Assembly (NCBI GenBank): GCA_910584285.1 | Contig: CAJTYK010000004.1 | Coordinates: 13,563-77,562, forward strand | Reading direction: 5' to 3' | Length of the DNA: 64,000 bases | Source: an uncultured Oscillospiraceae bacterium | Lineage (GTDB): Bacteria > Bacillota > Clostridia > Oscillospirales > Oscillospiraceae | Shown here: one piece after another, positions 7,426 through 15,080 of the stretch | Position numbering within the stretch: the first letter of the stretch is position 1 | Layout: each line of letters opens with the position of its first letter | Position numbers and translations under genes: made by a program | The notes under the pieces: generated by a model | Told to the model about the DNA's origin: nothing | Seen by the model: the letters and a program-made list of their open reading frames with translations, nothing else | The model's database searches: none

Positions 7426-7929
7426 ATGCTCAATCACATCGTAATCATGGGCCGGCTGGCCCGTGACCCCGAGCTGCGCCACACCCAGTCCGGCACTCCG
7501 GTGGCCACCTTCCGTCTGGCGGTGGATCGGGACTTCAAGGACAAAAACACCGGCGAGCGCCAGACCGATTGGATCGACGTGGTGGCCTGGCGGGGCACCG
7601 GCGAGTTCGTCTCCCGGTACTTTACCCGGGGCCGCATGGCCGTGGTGGAGGGCCGCCTCCAGATGCGGGAGTGGACCGACAAGGAGGGCAACCGCCGCAC
7701 CACCGCCGAGGTGGTGGCGGACAGCGTCTACTTCGGCGACTCCAAGCGGGAGGTTGACGGCCAGGGGAGCTACAGCAGCGGTTACGGCAATTCCGGCTAC
7801 GGAGGACAACAGGGCGGAGGCTATGGACGGCCCGCCGCCCCTGCCGCCCCCACTGCCGACTACGGCATCCCGTCCGGCAGCGACCAATTCGCGGAACTGG
7901 CCGACGACGACGGCGATCTTCCCTTCTAA
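7426..7929 (+). CDS. ssb: Single-stranded DNA-binding protein
   Basis: Residues 1-105 form the OB-fold typical of SSB: MLNHIVIMGRLARDPELR, then FRLAVDRDFKDK, DWIDVVAWRGTGEFVSRYF and VVEGRLQMREW. A Gly/Tyr/Pro-rich flexible linker follows, and the protein ends in the acidic tip DDDGDLPF that recruits partner proteins at the replication fork. Start 7426 is chosen because MLNHIVIMGR is the normal SSB beginning and GGGAGA lies just upstream; an upstream ATG overlaps the rpsF end. Length 167 aa is normal. Confidence 0.97.
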   Translation: MLNHIVIMGRLARDPELRHTQSGTPVATFRLAVDRDFKDKNTGERQTDWIDVVAWRGTGEFVSRYFTRGRMAVVEGRLQMREWTDKEGNRRTTAEVVADSVYFGDSKREVDGQGSYSSGYGNSGYGGQQGGGYGRPAAPAAPTADYGIPSGSDQFAELADDDGDLPF

Positions 7930-7965
7930 GCAAGGGTATCTCACATAAAGGAGGTCTCGCCAATT

Positions 7966-8208
7966 ATGGCTATGGATAATGCGAAGCCCCGCGGCGGACG
8001 CAAGCGCCGCAAAGTGTGTGCGTTCTGCGTGGACAAGGTGGAGCAGATCGACTACAAGGACGCCCAGAAGCTCAAGCGCTATCTGTCCGAGCGGTCCAAG
8101 ATCCTGCCCCGCCGCACCACTGGCACCTGCGCCATGCACCAGCGCCAGCTGACCGACGCCATCAAGCGCGCCCGTCACGTGGCCCTGCTGCCCTACGTCA
8201 CCGACTAA
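7966..8208 (+). CDS. rpsR: 30S ribosomal protein S18
   Basis: The 80-aa protein has the S18 features RKVCAFCVDKVEQIDYKDAQ, then LKRYLSERSKILPRRTTGTC and the terminal AIKRARHVALLPYV. Two Cys residues (CAFC) are present; in some bacteria these bind zinc. It is the last gene of the rpsF operon. AAGGAGG lies 13 bases before the ATG, and a perfect terminator follows 13 bases after the stop. Confidence 0.97.
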   Translation: MAMDNAKPRGGRKRRKVCAFCVDKVEQIDYKDAQKLKRYLSERSKILPRRTTGTCAMHQRQLTDAIKRARHVALLPYVTD

Positions 8209-8221
8209 AAACGGCAAAAAA

Positions 8222-8255
8222 GGCACCCCGGAGCGGCGCTCCGGGGTGCCTTTTT
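8222..8255 (+). terminator. Terminator of the rpsF-ssb-rpsR operon
   Basis: GGCACCCCGGAGC pairs perfectly with GCTCCGGGGTGCC around a GGC loop and is followed by TTTTT. An A-rich run in front makes it usable from the other strand too, where the zinc-ribbon gene ends at 8269. Confidence 0.95.
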
Positions 8256-8268
8256 GCATGTGGGCTCC

Positions 8269-8469
8269 TCAGCCGTTCAGCTTAGACACGTCCTCCAGGT
8301 AGAGGGACACCTCGCCACACTTGGGGCAGATGGCCACCCGGGGCTTGCCGATCCGCCCGCTGAACAGCTTGTTTTCCTCAGTGGACAGCACCACGCCGTA
8401 GCCCGCGCCCTCCACCTTCACTGTGCAGCCCTCCTGCATTTCTGCGCCGCACCTGAGACACTTTCTCAT
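8269..8469 (-). CDS. Zinc-ribbon protein, 66 aa (DUF6487-like)
   Basis: Two CxxC knuckles frame the protein, MRKCLRCGAEM at the start and AICPKCGEV at about residues 49-52, forming a single zinc ribbon with a strand-rich middle. Such small proteins are usually annotated as nucleic-acid-binding; the true role is unknown. It is on the minus strand 34 bp downstream of the DUF3169 gene and could be its operon partner. A terminator shared with rpsR lies just beyond its stop. Confidence 0.7.
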   Translation of the reverse strand: MRKCLRCGAEMQEGCTVKVEGAGYGVVLSTEENKLFSGRIGKPRVAICPKCGEVSLYLEDVSKLNG

Positions 8470-8503
8470 TCTGCTGACCTTCTTTCTAAGATGTTGTTTG
8501 GAC

Positions 8504-9307
8504 TCAATAGACGCTCCCGCCGGACTTGCCCAGCTTCAGCGCCCACCAGGCGTACACCGACTGCCCTGCTCCCCACACGGCGCACACCGCCAGGGCGGGC
8601 AGGAACCCCCAGTTGAAGAACATCCCGCCCAGGGCGAACACCACCCACAGCCCCAGGCACACCCGCACCATAGCCTGGTATGCCTTCATGGCGCACTGGC
8701 CGATGATGGCCCGCTCCGCCTCGTCGCAGCTTTCATACCACTTCTTCTGGAACTTGGTGTCGTACACCGAGCCCTTTTTCTCCGGGTTGAGCTGTTTCGT
8801 GAGATCCACCAGCTTCTGCTGGAGCACCATGGGGGCGAACAGGTTGAGCAGGAACGCGGCCAATCCGCCGAAAAACAGGGAAGCGGGCATCATCTGGGGC
8901 GTCCCGGCGTTGCCAACGAACCCGGCAAACATGGCCGCCAGCAAAAAGAACGCCAGCACCGTACACAGCCCGGTGATCCAGATGCAAACCGACAGCCTGG
9001 CTTCCACCTCGTCGCTCATCGCCTCGTCCTCCCCATCCCAGGCGGAAAGCTGCTTTTTCGCGCTGAAATAGATGGGCAGGCAGATGACAAGCTCCACCAC
9101 GGGCAGGGCGATGATCAGCCACGGCGCCACGTAGTTGGTGAAGAACAACCCCGCGCCGTCCAGCACCTCCTGGAAGTCCTCCAGGCTCAGCTTCACCATG
9201 GCGAAGCCCAGCACAGCGCCCAGGAACAGGCTGCACACCACGATCAGGATGAACTTTGGCAGGGCCTTTTTGTTCTCCTGTTTGGCAGAATCGTTATTGT
9301 TTTTCAT
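8504..9307 (-). CDS. DUF3169-family membrane protein
   Basis: The 267-aa protein has about six hydrophobic segments, in two groups: residues 17-38 and 58-80, then 107-130, 140-165, and two near 217-250. The order and the paired small XRE regulator immediately upstream are typical of DUF3169 proteins, whose function is not known. Its start overlaps the regulator gene by 14 bases, so translation is coupled. It is likely controlled by the operator cluster at 9733-9778. Confidence 0.75.
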   Translation of the reverse strand: MKNNNDSAKQENKKALPKFILIVVCSLFLGAVLGFAMVKLSLEDFQEVLDGAGLFFTNYVAPWLIIALPVVELVICLPIYFSAKKQLSAWDGEDEAMSDEVEARLSVCIWITGLCTVLAFFLLAAMFAGFVGNAGTPQMMPASLFFGGLAAFLLNLFAPMVLQQKLVDLTKQLNPEKKGSVYDTKFQKKWYESCDEAERAIIGQCAMKAYQAMVRVCLGLWVVFALGGMFFNWGFLPALAVCAVWGAGQSVYAWWALKLGKSGGSVY

Positions 9308-9509
9308 GGTTCTCCTCCTCCAGACTAAAAATGTCCTCCACCGTCACCCCGCAGATTTTCGCCAGGGTGAGGGCCAGCGTCACCGACGGGGAGTAGTCCC
9401 CCCGCTCGATGAGGCTGATGGTCTGCCGGGACACCCCGGCCAGCCGCCCCAGCTCCTGCTGGTTGACGCCTAACGCGGCGCGGCGCTCCTTCAAGCGGTT
9501 TTTCAGCAT
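9294..9509 (-). CDS. XRE-family helix-turn-helix regulator, 71 aa
   Basis: MLKNRLKERRAALGVNQQEL, then GRLAGVSRQTISLIERGDYS is a classical HTH_3 domain, followed by LALTLAKICGVTVEDIFSLE; nothing else is attached. This is the short YgzD/YvaO-like class that pairs with a membrane protein. Start 9509 is chosen because the ATG overlaps the stop of the preceding gene (TAATG) and a longer in-frame extension is a shadow of that gene. It probably represses its own operon through the dyads at 9733-9778. Confidence 0.9.
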   Translation of the reverse strand: MLKNRLKERRAALGVNQQELGRLAGVSRQTISLIERGDYSPSVTLALTLAKICGVTVEDIFSLEEENHEKQ

Positions 9510-9706
9510 TACTCCGCCGCCTCCTCCGAGGCCCCGCCCTCCTGGGCGAAGCCCTCCCAGAGCCTCCGGAGTCGGCCCTTCTCCCCGTTGATGCGGGCGT
9601 GAGCCTCCCGGATCCCGTTGCGCACCGCCCACTTGATCACGAAGTACAGCGCGCACAGCACGATCAGCGCCGTGCCGCCGCTGATGCCCAGCTCATTCCA
9701 AATCAT
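9509..9706 (-). CDS. Small single-pass membrane protein, 65 aa
   Basis: One hydrophobic helix (residues 9-28, GGTALIVLCALYFVIKWAV) is followed by a basic, then acidic cytoplasmic tail with RNGIREAHARINGEKGRL. AGGAGG lies eight bases before the ATG. It is the first gene of the operon 65-aa protein/XRE/DUF3169 and overlaps the next gene by one to two bases. The family is not securely recognised; such small proteins accompany XRE/DUF3169 pairs in related genomes. Confidence 0.7.
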   Translation of the reverse strand: MIWNELGISGGTALIVLCALYFVIKWAVRNGIREAHARINGEKGRLRRLWEGFAQEGGASEEAAE

Positions 9707-9732
9707 GTCCCATTCCTCCTGACGAGTTTCCT

Positions 9733-9778
9733 TGTCATAATGACAGGTTTATTTGTCCGTTTGACAACTTTATTTGTC
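9733..9778 (-). promoter_or_regulatory. Cluster of three TGTC/GACA dyads, candidate XRE operators
   Basis: Three sites with the same half-sites stand side by side upstream of the XRE operon. TGTCAT-A-ATGACA (9733-9745) is a perfect palindrome. GACAGGTTTATTTGTC (9742-9757) and GACAACTTTATTTGTC (9763-9778) are near-identical copies, 14 of 16 bases alike, each GACA-N8-TGTC. The last two are 21 bases apart, two helical turns, so a repressor would sit on the same face. Confidence 0.6.
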
Positions 9779-9859
9779 ATCCATAAGATACCACGCTTTG
9801 CAGGCGGTGTCAAGAGGTGTTGCGCAAATTTTTCAGAGTTGTTAAATTTTCCCCGGGTC

Positions 9860-9888
9860 TTGTCAGAACCCGTCGAATTATGTAAAAT
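9860..9888 (+). promoter_or_regulatory. Promoter of the SLH-lysozyme gene
   Basis: TTGTCA and TAAAAT are separated by 17 bases, about 75 bases before the start codon at 9963. Confidence 0.65.
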
Positions 9889-9962
9889 AGAGAGCACGAG
9901 AAAAAAGCCTGTGCCCGCGGCCGCGGCGCAGGCGCCCAACCCCCCGGAGAAAAGGAGCGCCC

Positions 9963-11474
9963 ATGAAAAAACGTATCGCCATCCTGCTGCTGGCCGTCCT
10001 GCTGGCGGCCACCTCCAGCACCACCGCCCTGGCCGCCCCGGGGCCCCTGTTTTCCGATCTGCCCGAGGATCGTTGGTCCCACCAGTATGTGTCCGACCTG
10101 TACCGGCAGGGGGTGGTGAACGGCTACCCGGACGGCACCTTCCAGCCCTTTGGATCTGTCACCTACGGGGAGGCGTTCAAGCTGATCCTGCTGTCCATCG
10201 GGGTGGAGGAGCCCGCCCCCGCCCCTACGGGGGAGCACTGGGCCATGCCCTACGTGGAGCTGGCCCTGGACAACCGGCTGATGTATTCCTTTAACGACGC
10301 CTATCTGAACGCGGTGCCCACCCGGCTGACGGTGGCCCGGATGACCGCCCGGGCCCTGGATCTGACGGACATCTCCGGCCCCAGCCCCTACGCCGACTGC
10401 GAGGACGGCTACGTGGTGGAGCTGTATGAGAAGGGGATCATGGACGGCTTCCTCAGCGAGGACGGGGTGCGCACCTTCCAGCCGGACAAGCCCATCTCCC
10501 GGGAGGAGCTGGCGGCCATCGTCTGGCGGGTGCGGAACGCCAACCTGGAGGACACCATGATCCGCTTCAACAACTACTACATAGACAAGCTGGAGGGGGT
10601 GCCCGCCTCGTCTTTCACCAGTAGCCAGTTCAGCCGGGACGACAGGGGCCGGATCTCCTATTCCGGCGGCTACTTCGCCCACGGCATCGACGTGTCCGGC
10701 CACAAGGGGATCATCGACTGGGAGGCGGTGGCGGCGGACGGCATCGACTTCGCCATCATCCGGGCGGGCAACCGGGCCTGGGGCTCCGGCGTGCTCATGG
10801 AGGACTCCAAGTTCGAGGGCAATATGCAGGGGGCCATCGCCGCGGGGCTGGACGTGGGGGCCTACTACTTCTCCAACGCCATCACCGTGGCGGAGGCGGA
10901 GGAGGAGGCGGACGCCTTCCTGGCCCGGCTGGAGCCCTATCAGGAGTATATCACCTACCCCGTGGTGTGCGACTGGGAGTACCTGGGCGGCAACGAGTCC
11001 CGGGCCTACGGCGTGGACGCCCGGATCATCACCCAGTGCATCGACGCCTTCTGCAAAAAGGTGGCGGCGGCGGGCTACACCCCCATGGTATACTTCAATG
11101 AGTATTGCGGCTATGTGAAGATGGATCTGAGCAAGCTCACCCAATATCAGTTCTGGTTCGCCGAGTACACCAACAGCCCCTCCTGTATGTATCACTTCCA
11201 GTTCTGGCAGTACTCCTCCAAGGGCAAGGTGGCGGGCATCGGCTCGGACGTGGACATGAACCTGTGCTTTGTGCCCTTCGGCCAGGGGACGGGGGAGAAC
11301 CCCGAGCCCGGCCCGGAGGAGACGGAGCCCGTGGAGACCGGGCCTGTGGAGACGGAACCGGCGGAAACCGATCCGGCAGAGACGCCCCCGGCAGAGACAG
11401 CCCCTGTGGAGACGTCCCCTGCGGAGACCATCCCCGTAGAGCCGGAGCCCACGATTCCCGGGATAAAGGTCTGA
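9963..11474 (+). CDS. Secreted SLH-domain GH25 lysozyme
   Basis: The 503-aa protein has a signal peptide (KKRIAILLLAVLLAATSS ... ALA). About three S-layer-homology repeats follow (residues 28-195; for example GVVNGYPDGTFQPFGSVTYG and GVRTFQPDKPISREELAAIV), which bind secondary wall polymer. Residues 235-440 are a glycoside hydrolase family 25 domain: FAHGIDVSGHKGIIDWEAV, the catalytic acidic pair in VCDWEYLG, and FWQYSSKGKVAGIGSDVD. It should cleave the N-acetylmuramic acid bond in peptidoglycan while anchored to the wall. The tail (445-503) is a low-complexity Pro/Glu/Thr repeat (PVETxPAET), a likely flexible spacer. It is monocistronic with its own promoter and terminator. Confidence 0.88.
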   Translation: MKKRIAILLLAVLLAATSSTTALAAPGPLFSDLPEDRWSHQYVSDLYRQGVVNGYPDGTFQPFGSVTYGEAFKLILLSIGVEEPAPAPTGEHWAMPYVELALDNRLMYSFNDAYLNAVPTRLTVARMTARALDLTDISGPSPYADCEDGYVVELYEKGIMDGFLSEDGVRTFQPDKPISREELAAIVWRVRNANLEDTMIRFNNYYIDKLEGVPASSFTSSQFSRDDRGRISYSGGYFAHGIDVSGHKGIIDWEAVAADGIDFAIIRAGNRAWGSGVLMEDSKFEGNMQGAIAAGLDVGAYYFSNAITVAEAEEEADAFLARLEPYQEYITYPVVCDWEYLGGNESRAYGVDARIITQCIDAFCKKVAAAGYTPMVYFNEYCGYVKMDLSKLTQYQFWFAEYTNSPSCMYHFQFWQYSSKGKVAGIGSDVDMNLCFVPFGQGTGENPEPGPEETEPVETGPVETEPAETDPAETPPAETAPVETSPAETIPVEPEPTIPGIKV

Positions 11475-11479
11475 ATAGA

Positions 11480-11525
11480 AAAACGGGCGCGGGCGCTTCC
11501 CAAGAAGGAGGCGCCCGCGCGTTTT
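11480..11525 (+). terminator. Terminator after the SLH-lysozyme gene
   Basis: GCGCGGGCGC pairs with GCGCCCGCGC, then GTTTT. It lies 13 bases after the stop at 11474. The mirrored AAAACG before the stem makes it usable for the convergent ymdB gene as well. Confidence 0.8.
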
Positions 11526-11537
11526 CTGTGTTTGGTT

Positions 11538-12314
11538 TCAGGCCAGATCCACCCGCCGCACGTCTACGCACCGCTTGGCGGCGGCGTCGATCTCAAAGAG
11601 CACCGCCCCCATCCGGCAGGGGCCGGGGGCGGGCTGGAACCGCTGGGGCAGACCACCTAAAAAGCGGTTGATGGCCTGCTCCGGCTTGACGCCGATGACC
11701 GACTGGCTGGGGCCGGTCAGCCCCAGGTCGGTGACAAAGCCCAGCCCCTGGGGCAGCACCTGACAGTCGGCGGTGGGCACGTGGGTGTGGGTGCCCCACA
11801 GGGCCTGGGCCCGCCCGTCCAGATACCAGGCCATGGCCCCCTTCTCGCTGGTGGCCTCGGCGTGGAAGTCCACCAGGGTCAGATCGGCGCGATCCGCCTT
11901 CAGGATCTCGTCCATCTTGGTGAAGGGGTTGTCGAAGTTGGGGTTCATCTCCACCCGGCCGATGAGATCTACCACCCGGAGGCGCAGGCCCTGGGGGCCG
12001 TCGAACACTCCCCACCCCCGGCCGGGGGCCCGGTCGGGGTAGTTGGCGGGCCGGAGGATGTAGGGGTTGTCCTCCAGATAGTTTACAATCTGGCGTTTAT
12101 CCCAGGTGTGATTGCCCATAGTAATCACATCCGCCCCGGCGGCAAAGATGGCCTCTGCCTGGGCGGGAAGCAGCCCGTCGCTGGCGGCGTTCTCCCCGCA
12201 CACCACGGTGAAGTGGGCGCCCTGCTCCCGGCGCAGGGCGGGCAGTCGGCGGCGGAGGAAGTCCAGGCCCGCCTCCCCCACCACGTCGCCTACGGCCAAA
12301 ATACGAATGTTCAT
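11538..12314 (-). CDS. ymdB: YmdB-family metallophosphoesterase
   Basis: The 258-aa protein has the full set of YmdB (TIGR00282) metal motifs in order: ILAVGDVVG, VVCGENAA, MGNHTWDK, LVDFHAEATSEK and LWGTHTHVPTAD. B. subtilis YmdB hydrolyses 2',3'-cyclic nucleotides and influences RNA decay and the biofilm/motility choice; that role is known for the family and only inferred here. In many Firmicutes the gene follows rny (RNase Y); here that neighbour is absent and a DEAD helicase lies upstream. Confidence 0.9.
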   Translation of the reverse strand: MNIRILAVGDVVGEAGLDFLRRRLPALRREQGAHFTVVCGENAASDGLLPAQAEAIFAAGADVITMGNHTWDKRQIVNYLEDNPYILRPANYPDRAPGRGWGVFDGPQGLRLRVVDLIGRVEMNPNFDNPFTKMDEILKADRADLTLVDFHAEATSEKGAMAWYLDGRAQALWGTHTHVPTADCQVLPQGLGFVTDLGLTGPSQSVIGVKPEQAINRFLGGLPQRFQPAPGPCRMGAVLFEIDAAAKRCVDVRRVDLA

Positions 12315-12362
12315 CCCGTTCCCCTCCCGTCATGTTATATGCTGCCGCACCCTGTGGCAAAG

Positions 12363-12394
12363 AAACCGGGGTTGCTCTGCCGCTCCCCCGGTTT
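12363..12394 (-). terminator. Terminator after the DEAD helicase
   Basis: AAACCGGGG pairs with CCCCGGTTT around a 14-base loop, six bases beyond the minus-strand stop at 12400, followed by CTTTG. Confidence 0.6.
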
Positions 12395-12399
12395 ACCGA

Positions 12400-13584
12400 T
12401 CAACTCTCCTGCTCCACCAGCATCAGGCAGCCGTCCTTGTCGTATTTCAGCAGCTGGATCTCCATCCGGGTGTTCCGGGCGATGTCCCGCATTTTGACGG
12501 ACTCGGTGACGGAGGCCATCAGGGTGTAGGACACGCCATGTTTTTTCGCCCGGCCGGTGCGGCCGATCCGGTGGATATAATACTCCTGCTCGTCGGGCAC
12601 GTCGTAGTTGAACACCGCGTCCACATCGTCGATGTCCAGCCCCCGGGCGGCCACGTCGGTGGCCACCAGCACCTGGAGCTTCCCCTCCTTAAACCGCTGG
12701 AGGGTGCGCTCCCGCTCCTTTTGGGGGATGTCGCCGTGGATGGCCTCGCAGGGGAAGCCCCGCATCTTCAGCAGGCCGGCCAGACGGTCGGTCATGTTCT
12801 TGGTGTTGCAGAAGGCGATGGCCCGCTCATACCCACCGTGGGTGAGCAGGGCGGACATGGTGTCCAGCTTCCGCTCCCGGCCCATGAGCTCGATGGCGTA
12901 TTGCTGGATGTCCGGGCGGTTCTCCTCCACCGGGCGGACGGTGATCTCCGCTGGATCCCGCTGGTACACCCAGGAGATGTCCATAACTTCCCGTGATATA
13001 GTGGCAGAAAATAACCCTAAGTTGCGGCGGTGGGGCATCTTGTCCAGGATCCGGGTCACGTCCTGGATGAAACCCATGTCCAGCATCCGGTCGGCCTCGT
13101 CCAGCACCACGGTCTGCACCTTGTCCAGCTTGACAGTGCGCCGCTTCATGTGATCCATCAGCCGCCCCGGGGTGGCCACGACAATCTGGGGCTTGGCCTT
13201 GAGCTGGGTGATCTGCTTGTCGATGGGCTGTCCGCCGTAGAGGCACACCGTCCGCACCCCCTCCCGGAAGGCGCACAGATCCCGCAGCTCGTCCCGAATC
13301 TGGATGGCCAGCTCCCGGGTGGGGGCCAGGATCAGGCCCTGCACCGCGTCGGAGTCCGGGTCGATGTGCTCCACCATGGGGATGCCGAAGGCGAAGGTCT
13401 TGCCGGTGCCGGTGGGGGCCTTGGCCACCACGTCCTTCCAGTCCATGAAGTAGGGGATGGCCCCGCCCTGGATGGGGGTGGCCTGGGTGAAGCCCTTCTT
13501 GTCCAGGGCTTTCATAGTGGCGTCGGACAGGCCCATGTCTCTATAATAATATACTTCCTGTACCTGTTGGCCGTTGATTTCCAT
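12400..13584 (-). CDS. DEAD-box RNA helicase
   Basis: The 394-aa protein holds all helicase motifs in order: Q motif GFTQATPIQ, motif I APTGTGKT, PTRELA, TPGRL, the DEAD box VLDEADRMLD, SAT as FSATIS, then ATDVAARGLDID and HRIGRTGR. There is almost no C-terminal extension, which distinguishes it from the long helicase at 52774. It is an ATP-dependent RNA remodelling protein, probably for ribosome assembly or mRNA decay. It has its own promoter at 13621-13649 and ends at a hairpin. Confidence 0.93.
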   Translation of the reverse strand: MEINGQQVQEVYYYRDMGLSDATMKALDKKGFTQATPIQGGAIPYFMDWKDVVAKAPTGTGKTFAFGIPMVEHIDPDSDAVQGLILAPTRELAIQIRDELRDLCAFREGVRTVCLYGGQPIDKQITQLKAKPQIVVATPGRLMDHMKRRTVKLDKVQTVVLDEADRMLDMGFIQDVTRILDKMPHRRNLGLFSATISREVMDISWVYQRDPAEITVRPVEENRPDIQQYAIELMGRERKLDTMSALLTHGGYERAIAFCNTKNMTDRLAGLLKMRGFPCEAIHGDIPQKERERTLQRFKEGKLQVLVATDVAARGLDIDDVDAVFNYDVPDEQEYYIHRIGRTGRAKKHGVSYTLMASVTESVKMRDIARNTRMEIQLLKYDKDGCLMLVEQES

Positions 13585-13620
13585 CGAACTGTTCCTCTCC
13601 CGTAAAAAGTCTCAAAAAAC

Positions 13621-13649
13621 ATTATAGCACAGGGCGGGCCAGGGCGCAA
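13621..13649 (-). promoter_or_regulatory. Promoter of the DEAD helicase gene
   Basis: On the minus strand TTGCGC and TATAAT (perfect -10) are separated by 17 bases, about 37 bases before the start codon at 13584. Confidence 0.7.
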
Positions 13650-13682
13650 CCGCTATTCCCCGGCCTGCGCGGCCGCGGCAGA

Positions 13683-14108
13683 TTATGTGGGCTCCCCCTG
13701 CCCCTCCTGCCGCGCCAGCAGGTCGGCCAGGGTGGTGCCGTCCACCACGGCGGACACCGCCCGGTGGATGTCCCGCCACAGGCCCACGGTGAGGCAGTCC
13801 CCGCTGCGCTCGCAGAAGCCGCCGTCGGTGGCGCACTCCACCGGGGCCAGATCTCCCTCCAGGGGACGGAGGATGTCGCCCACGGTGTACTCCTCCGGCT
13901 TCCGGGTGAGCAGGTATCCGCCCCCGGCCCCCCGCACTGACCGCACCAGCCCCGCCCGGGCCAGGGGGGTGACGATCTGCTCCAGGTATTTGTCGCTGAG
14001 GCCCTGCCGCCGTGCTGCGTCCCGCAGGGACACCGGCTCCCCCGAGCCCTGCTGGGCGATGTCCGCCATCAGGCGCAGGGCGTAGCGGCCCTTGGTGGAA
14101 ATTTTCAT
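13683..14108 (-). CDS. Rrf2-family regulator, IscR-like, with three Cys
   Basis: Residues 1-60 are the winged helix of Rrf2 proteins: MKISTKGRYALRLMADIA, LRDAARRQGLSDKYLEQIVT and LVRSVRGAGGGYLL. Cys92, Cys99 and Cys105 (ECATDGGFCERSGDC) are spaced as the ligands of an iron-sulfur cluster in IscR/RsrR-type sensors. It is probably a redox or Fe-S sensing repressor. Start 14108 is used because MKISTKGRYAL is the family's normal beginning and a GGGAGG site is just upstream. Rrf2 genes usually precede iscS/iscU; here there is no such partner, and the gene is alone between its promoter and the helicase. Confidence 0.88.
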   Translation of the reverse strand: MKISTKGRYALRLMADIAQQGSGEPVSLRDAARRQGLSDKYLEQIVTPLARAGLVRSVRGAGGGYLLTRKPEEYTVGDILRPLEGDLAPVECATDGGFCERSGDCLTVGLWRDIHRAVSAVVDGTTLADLLARQEGQGEPT

Positions 14109-14139
14109 GGCGTACCTCCCGGAACTGCTTGATATACCC

Positions 14140-14168
14140 AAAATACCATATGTTCGGTAGGAATTCAA
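14140..14168 (-). promoter_or_regulatory. Rrf2 gene promoter with imperfect dyad
   Basis: On the minus strand TTGAAT and TATTTT are separated by 17 bases. Between and into the -10 lies TACC-N8-GGTA (14144-14159), placed as an autoregulatory operator would be. Confidence 0.55.
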
Positions 14169-14247
14169 GGGGGAAATCTGCCCAATCCCCGCCACGCCGC
14201 CCGCCCCATCCTAAAGAAATCTTCAAAAATTTTTAGAGGAACCTTTG

Positions 14248-14275
14248 TTGCGCTTTTTTCCTGTTCCGCTATAAT
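14248..14275 (+). promoter_or_regulatory. Promoter of the VTT-domain gene
   Basis: TTGCGC and a perfect TATAAT (14270-14275) are separated by 16 bases, 85 bases before the start codon. Confidence 0.65.
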
Positions 14276-14360
14276 ATAGGGCATACAGTCAAGGCGCACC
14301 CCCAAAGCGGACAGCCCCCTTGACGGAACCAACCCGATCCCGCGGAAAGAAGGCGCGTCC

Positions 14361-15041
14361 ATGGAACGCAGGCCCCTGAAAATCCTCCTCTGGGTGCTCA
14401 CCCTGGCCATTTTGGGCGGCAGCGTGTGGGCGCTGTACGCCACCGGCTTCTTTGAGGCCGCCGGCTCCCAGCAAAAGCTGGGGGAGTATATCGCCCGGTG
14501 CTCTCCCTGGTCCCATCTGGCCTATTTCGGCATCCAGCTGGCCTCGGTGGTGGTGGCTCCCATCCCCAGCAACCTCACCGCGGCGGCGGGGGCCTACCTG
14601 TTCGGGCTGTGGCCCTCCTTCCTGCTGACCTGGGGGGCGGTGGCTTTGGGCTCCGCCGTCGTGTTCGGACTGGCCCGAGCCCTGGGGCAGGGCTTCGTGG
14701 GGCAGTTTGTCAGCGAGAAGGCGTCGGGCAAGTATTTAGACGTGATCCGGCGGAAGCGGGACGTGTTCCTGGCCCTGGCCTTCCTGTTCCCCTTCTTCCC
14801 CGACGATATCCTGTGCATCCTGGCGGGGCTCACCGACATCTCCTTCAAGCGGTTCTTCCTGCTGGTGGCGGTGTGCCGGCCCTGGGGGCTGCTGGTGTCC
14901 TGCGCGGTGGGCAGCGCCACGGTGTCCATTCCCTGGTGGGGGATGGCCCTGCTGGGGGCGGCGGGGCTGGCGGTGTTCCTGCTGGCCATGAAGTACGGGG
15001 ATAAGCTGGAGGACGCGGTGATGAAACGATTGGAAAAATGA
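14361..15041 (+). CDS. TVP38/TMEM64 (VTT-domain) membrane protein
   Basis: The 226-aa protein has about six membrane segments and the conserved VTT/SNARE-associated core: VVAPIPSNLTAAAGAYLFG, then FVGQFVSEKASGKYLDVIRR, LAFLFPFFPDDILCILAGLT and SFKRFFLLVAVCRPWG. The FPFFPDD motif with its acidic pair is the family's hallmark. DedA/VTT proteins act in lipid scrambling or carrier recycling in the membrane; the substrate here is not known. It has its own promoter and shares a hairpin terminator with the convergent NYN gene. Confidence 0.9.
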   Translation: MERRPLKILLWVLTLAILGGSVWALYATGFFEAAGSQQKLGEYIARCSPWSHLAYFGIQLASVVVAPIPSNLTAAAGAYLFGLWPSFLLTWGAVALGSAVVFGLARALGQGFVGQFVSEKASGKYLDVIRRKRDVFLALAFLFPFFPDDILCILAGLTDISFKRFFLLVAVCRPWGLLVSCAVGSATVSIPWWGMALLGAAGLAVFLLAMKYGDKLEDAVMKRLEK

Positions 15042-15044
15042 ACA

Positions 15045-15080
15045 GCGGGCCGCTGCGGTTTGGCAGCGGCCCGCGTTTTA
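15045..15080 (+). terminator. Terminator between the VTT and NYN genes
   Basis: GCGGGCCGCTGC pairs perfectly with GCAGCGGCCCGC around GGTTTG and is followed by GTTTTATTT. It starts four bases after the VTT stop and touches the NYN stop codon. Confidence 0.93.

Noticed and set aside
9860..9888. TTGTCA as part of the XRE operator cluster
   Set aside because: It lacks a matching GACA half at the right spacing and fits better as the -35 of the SLH gene.
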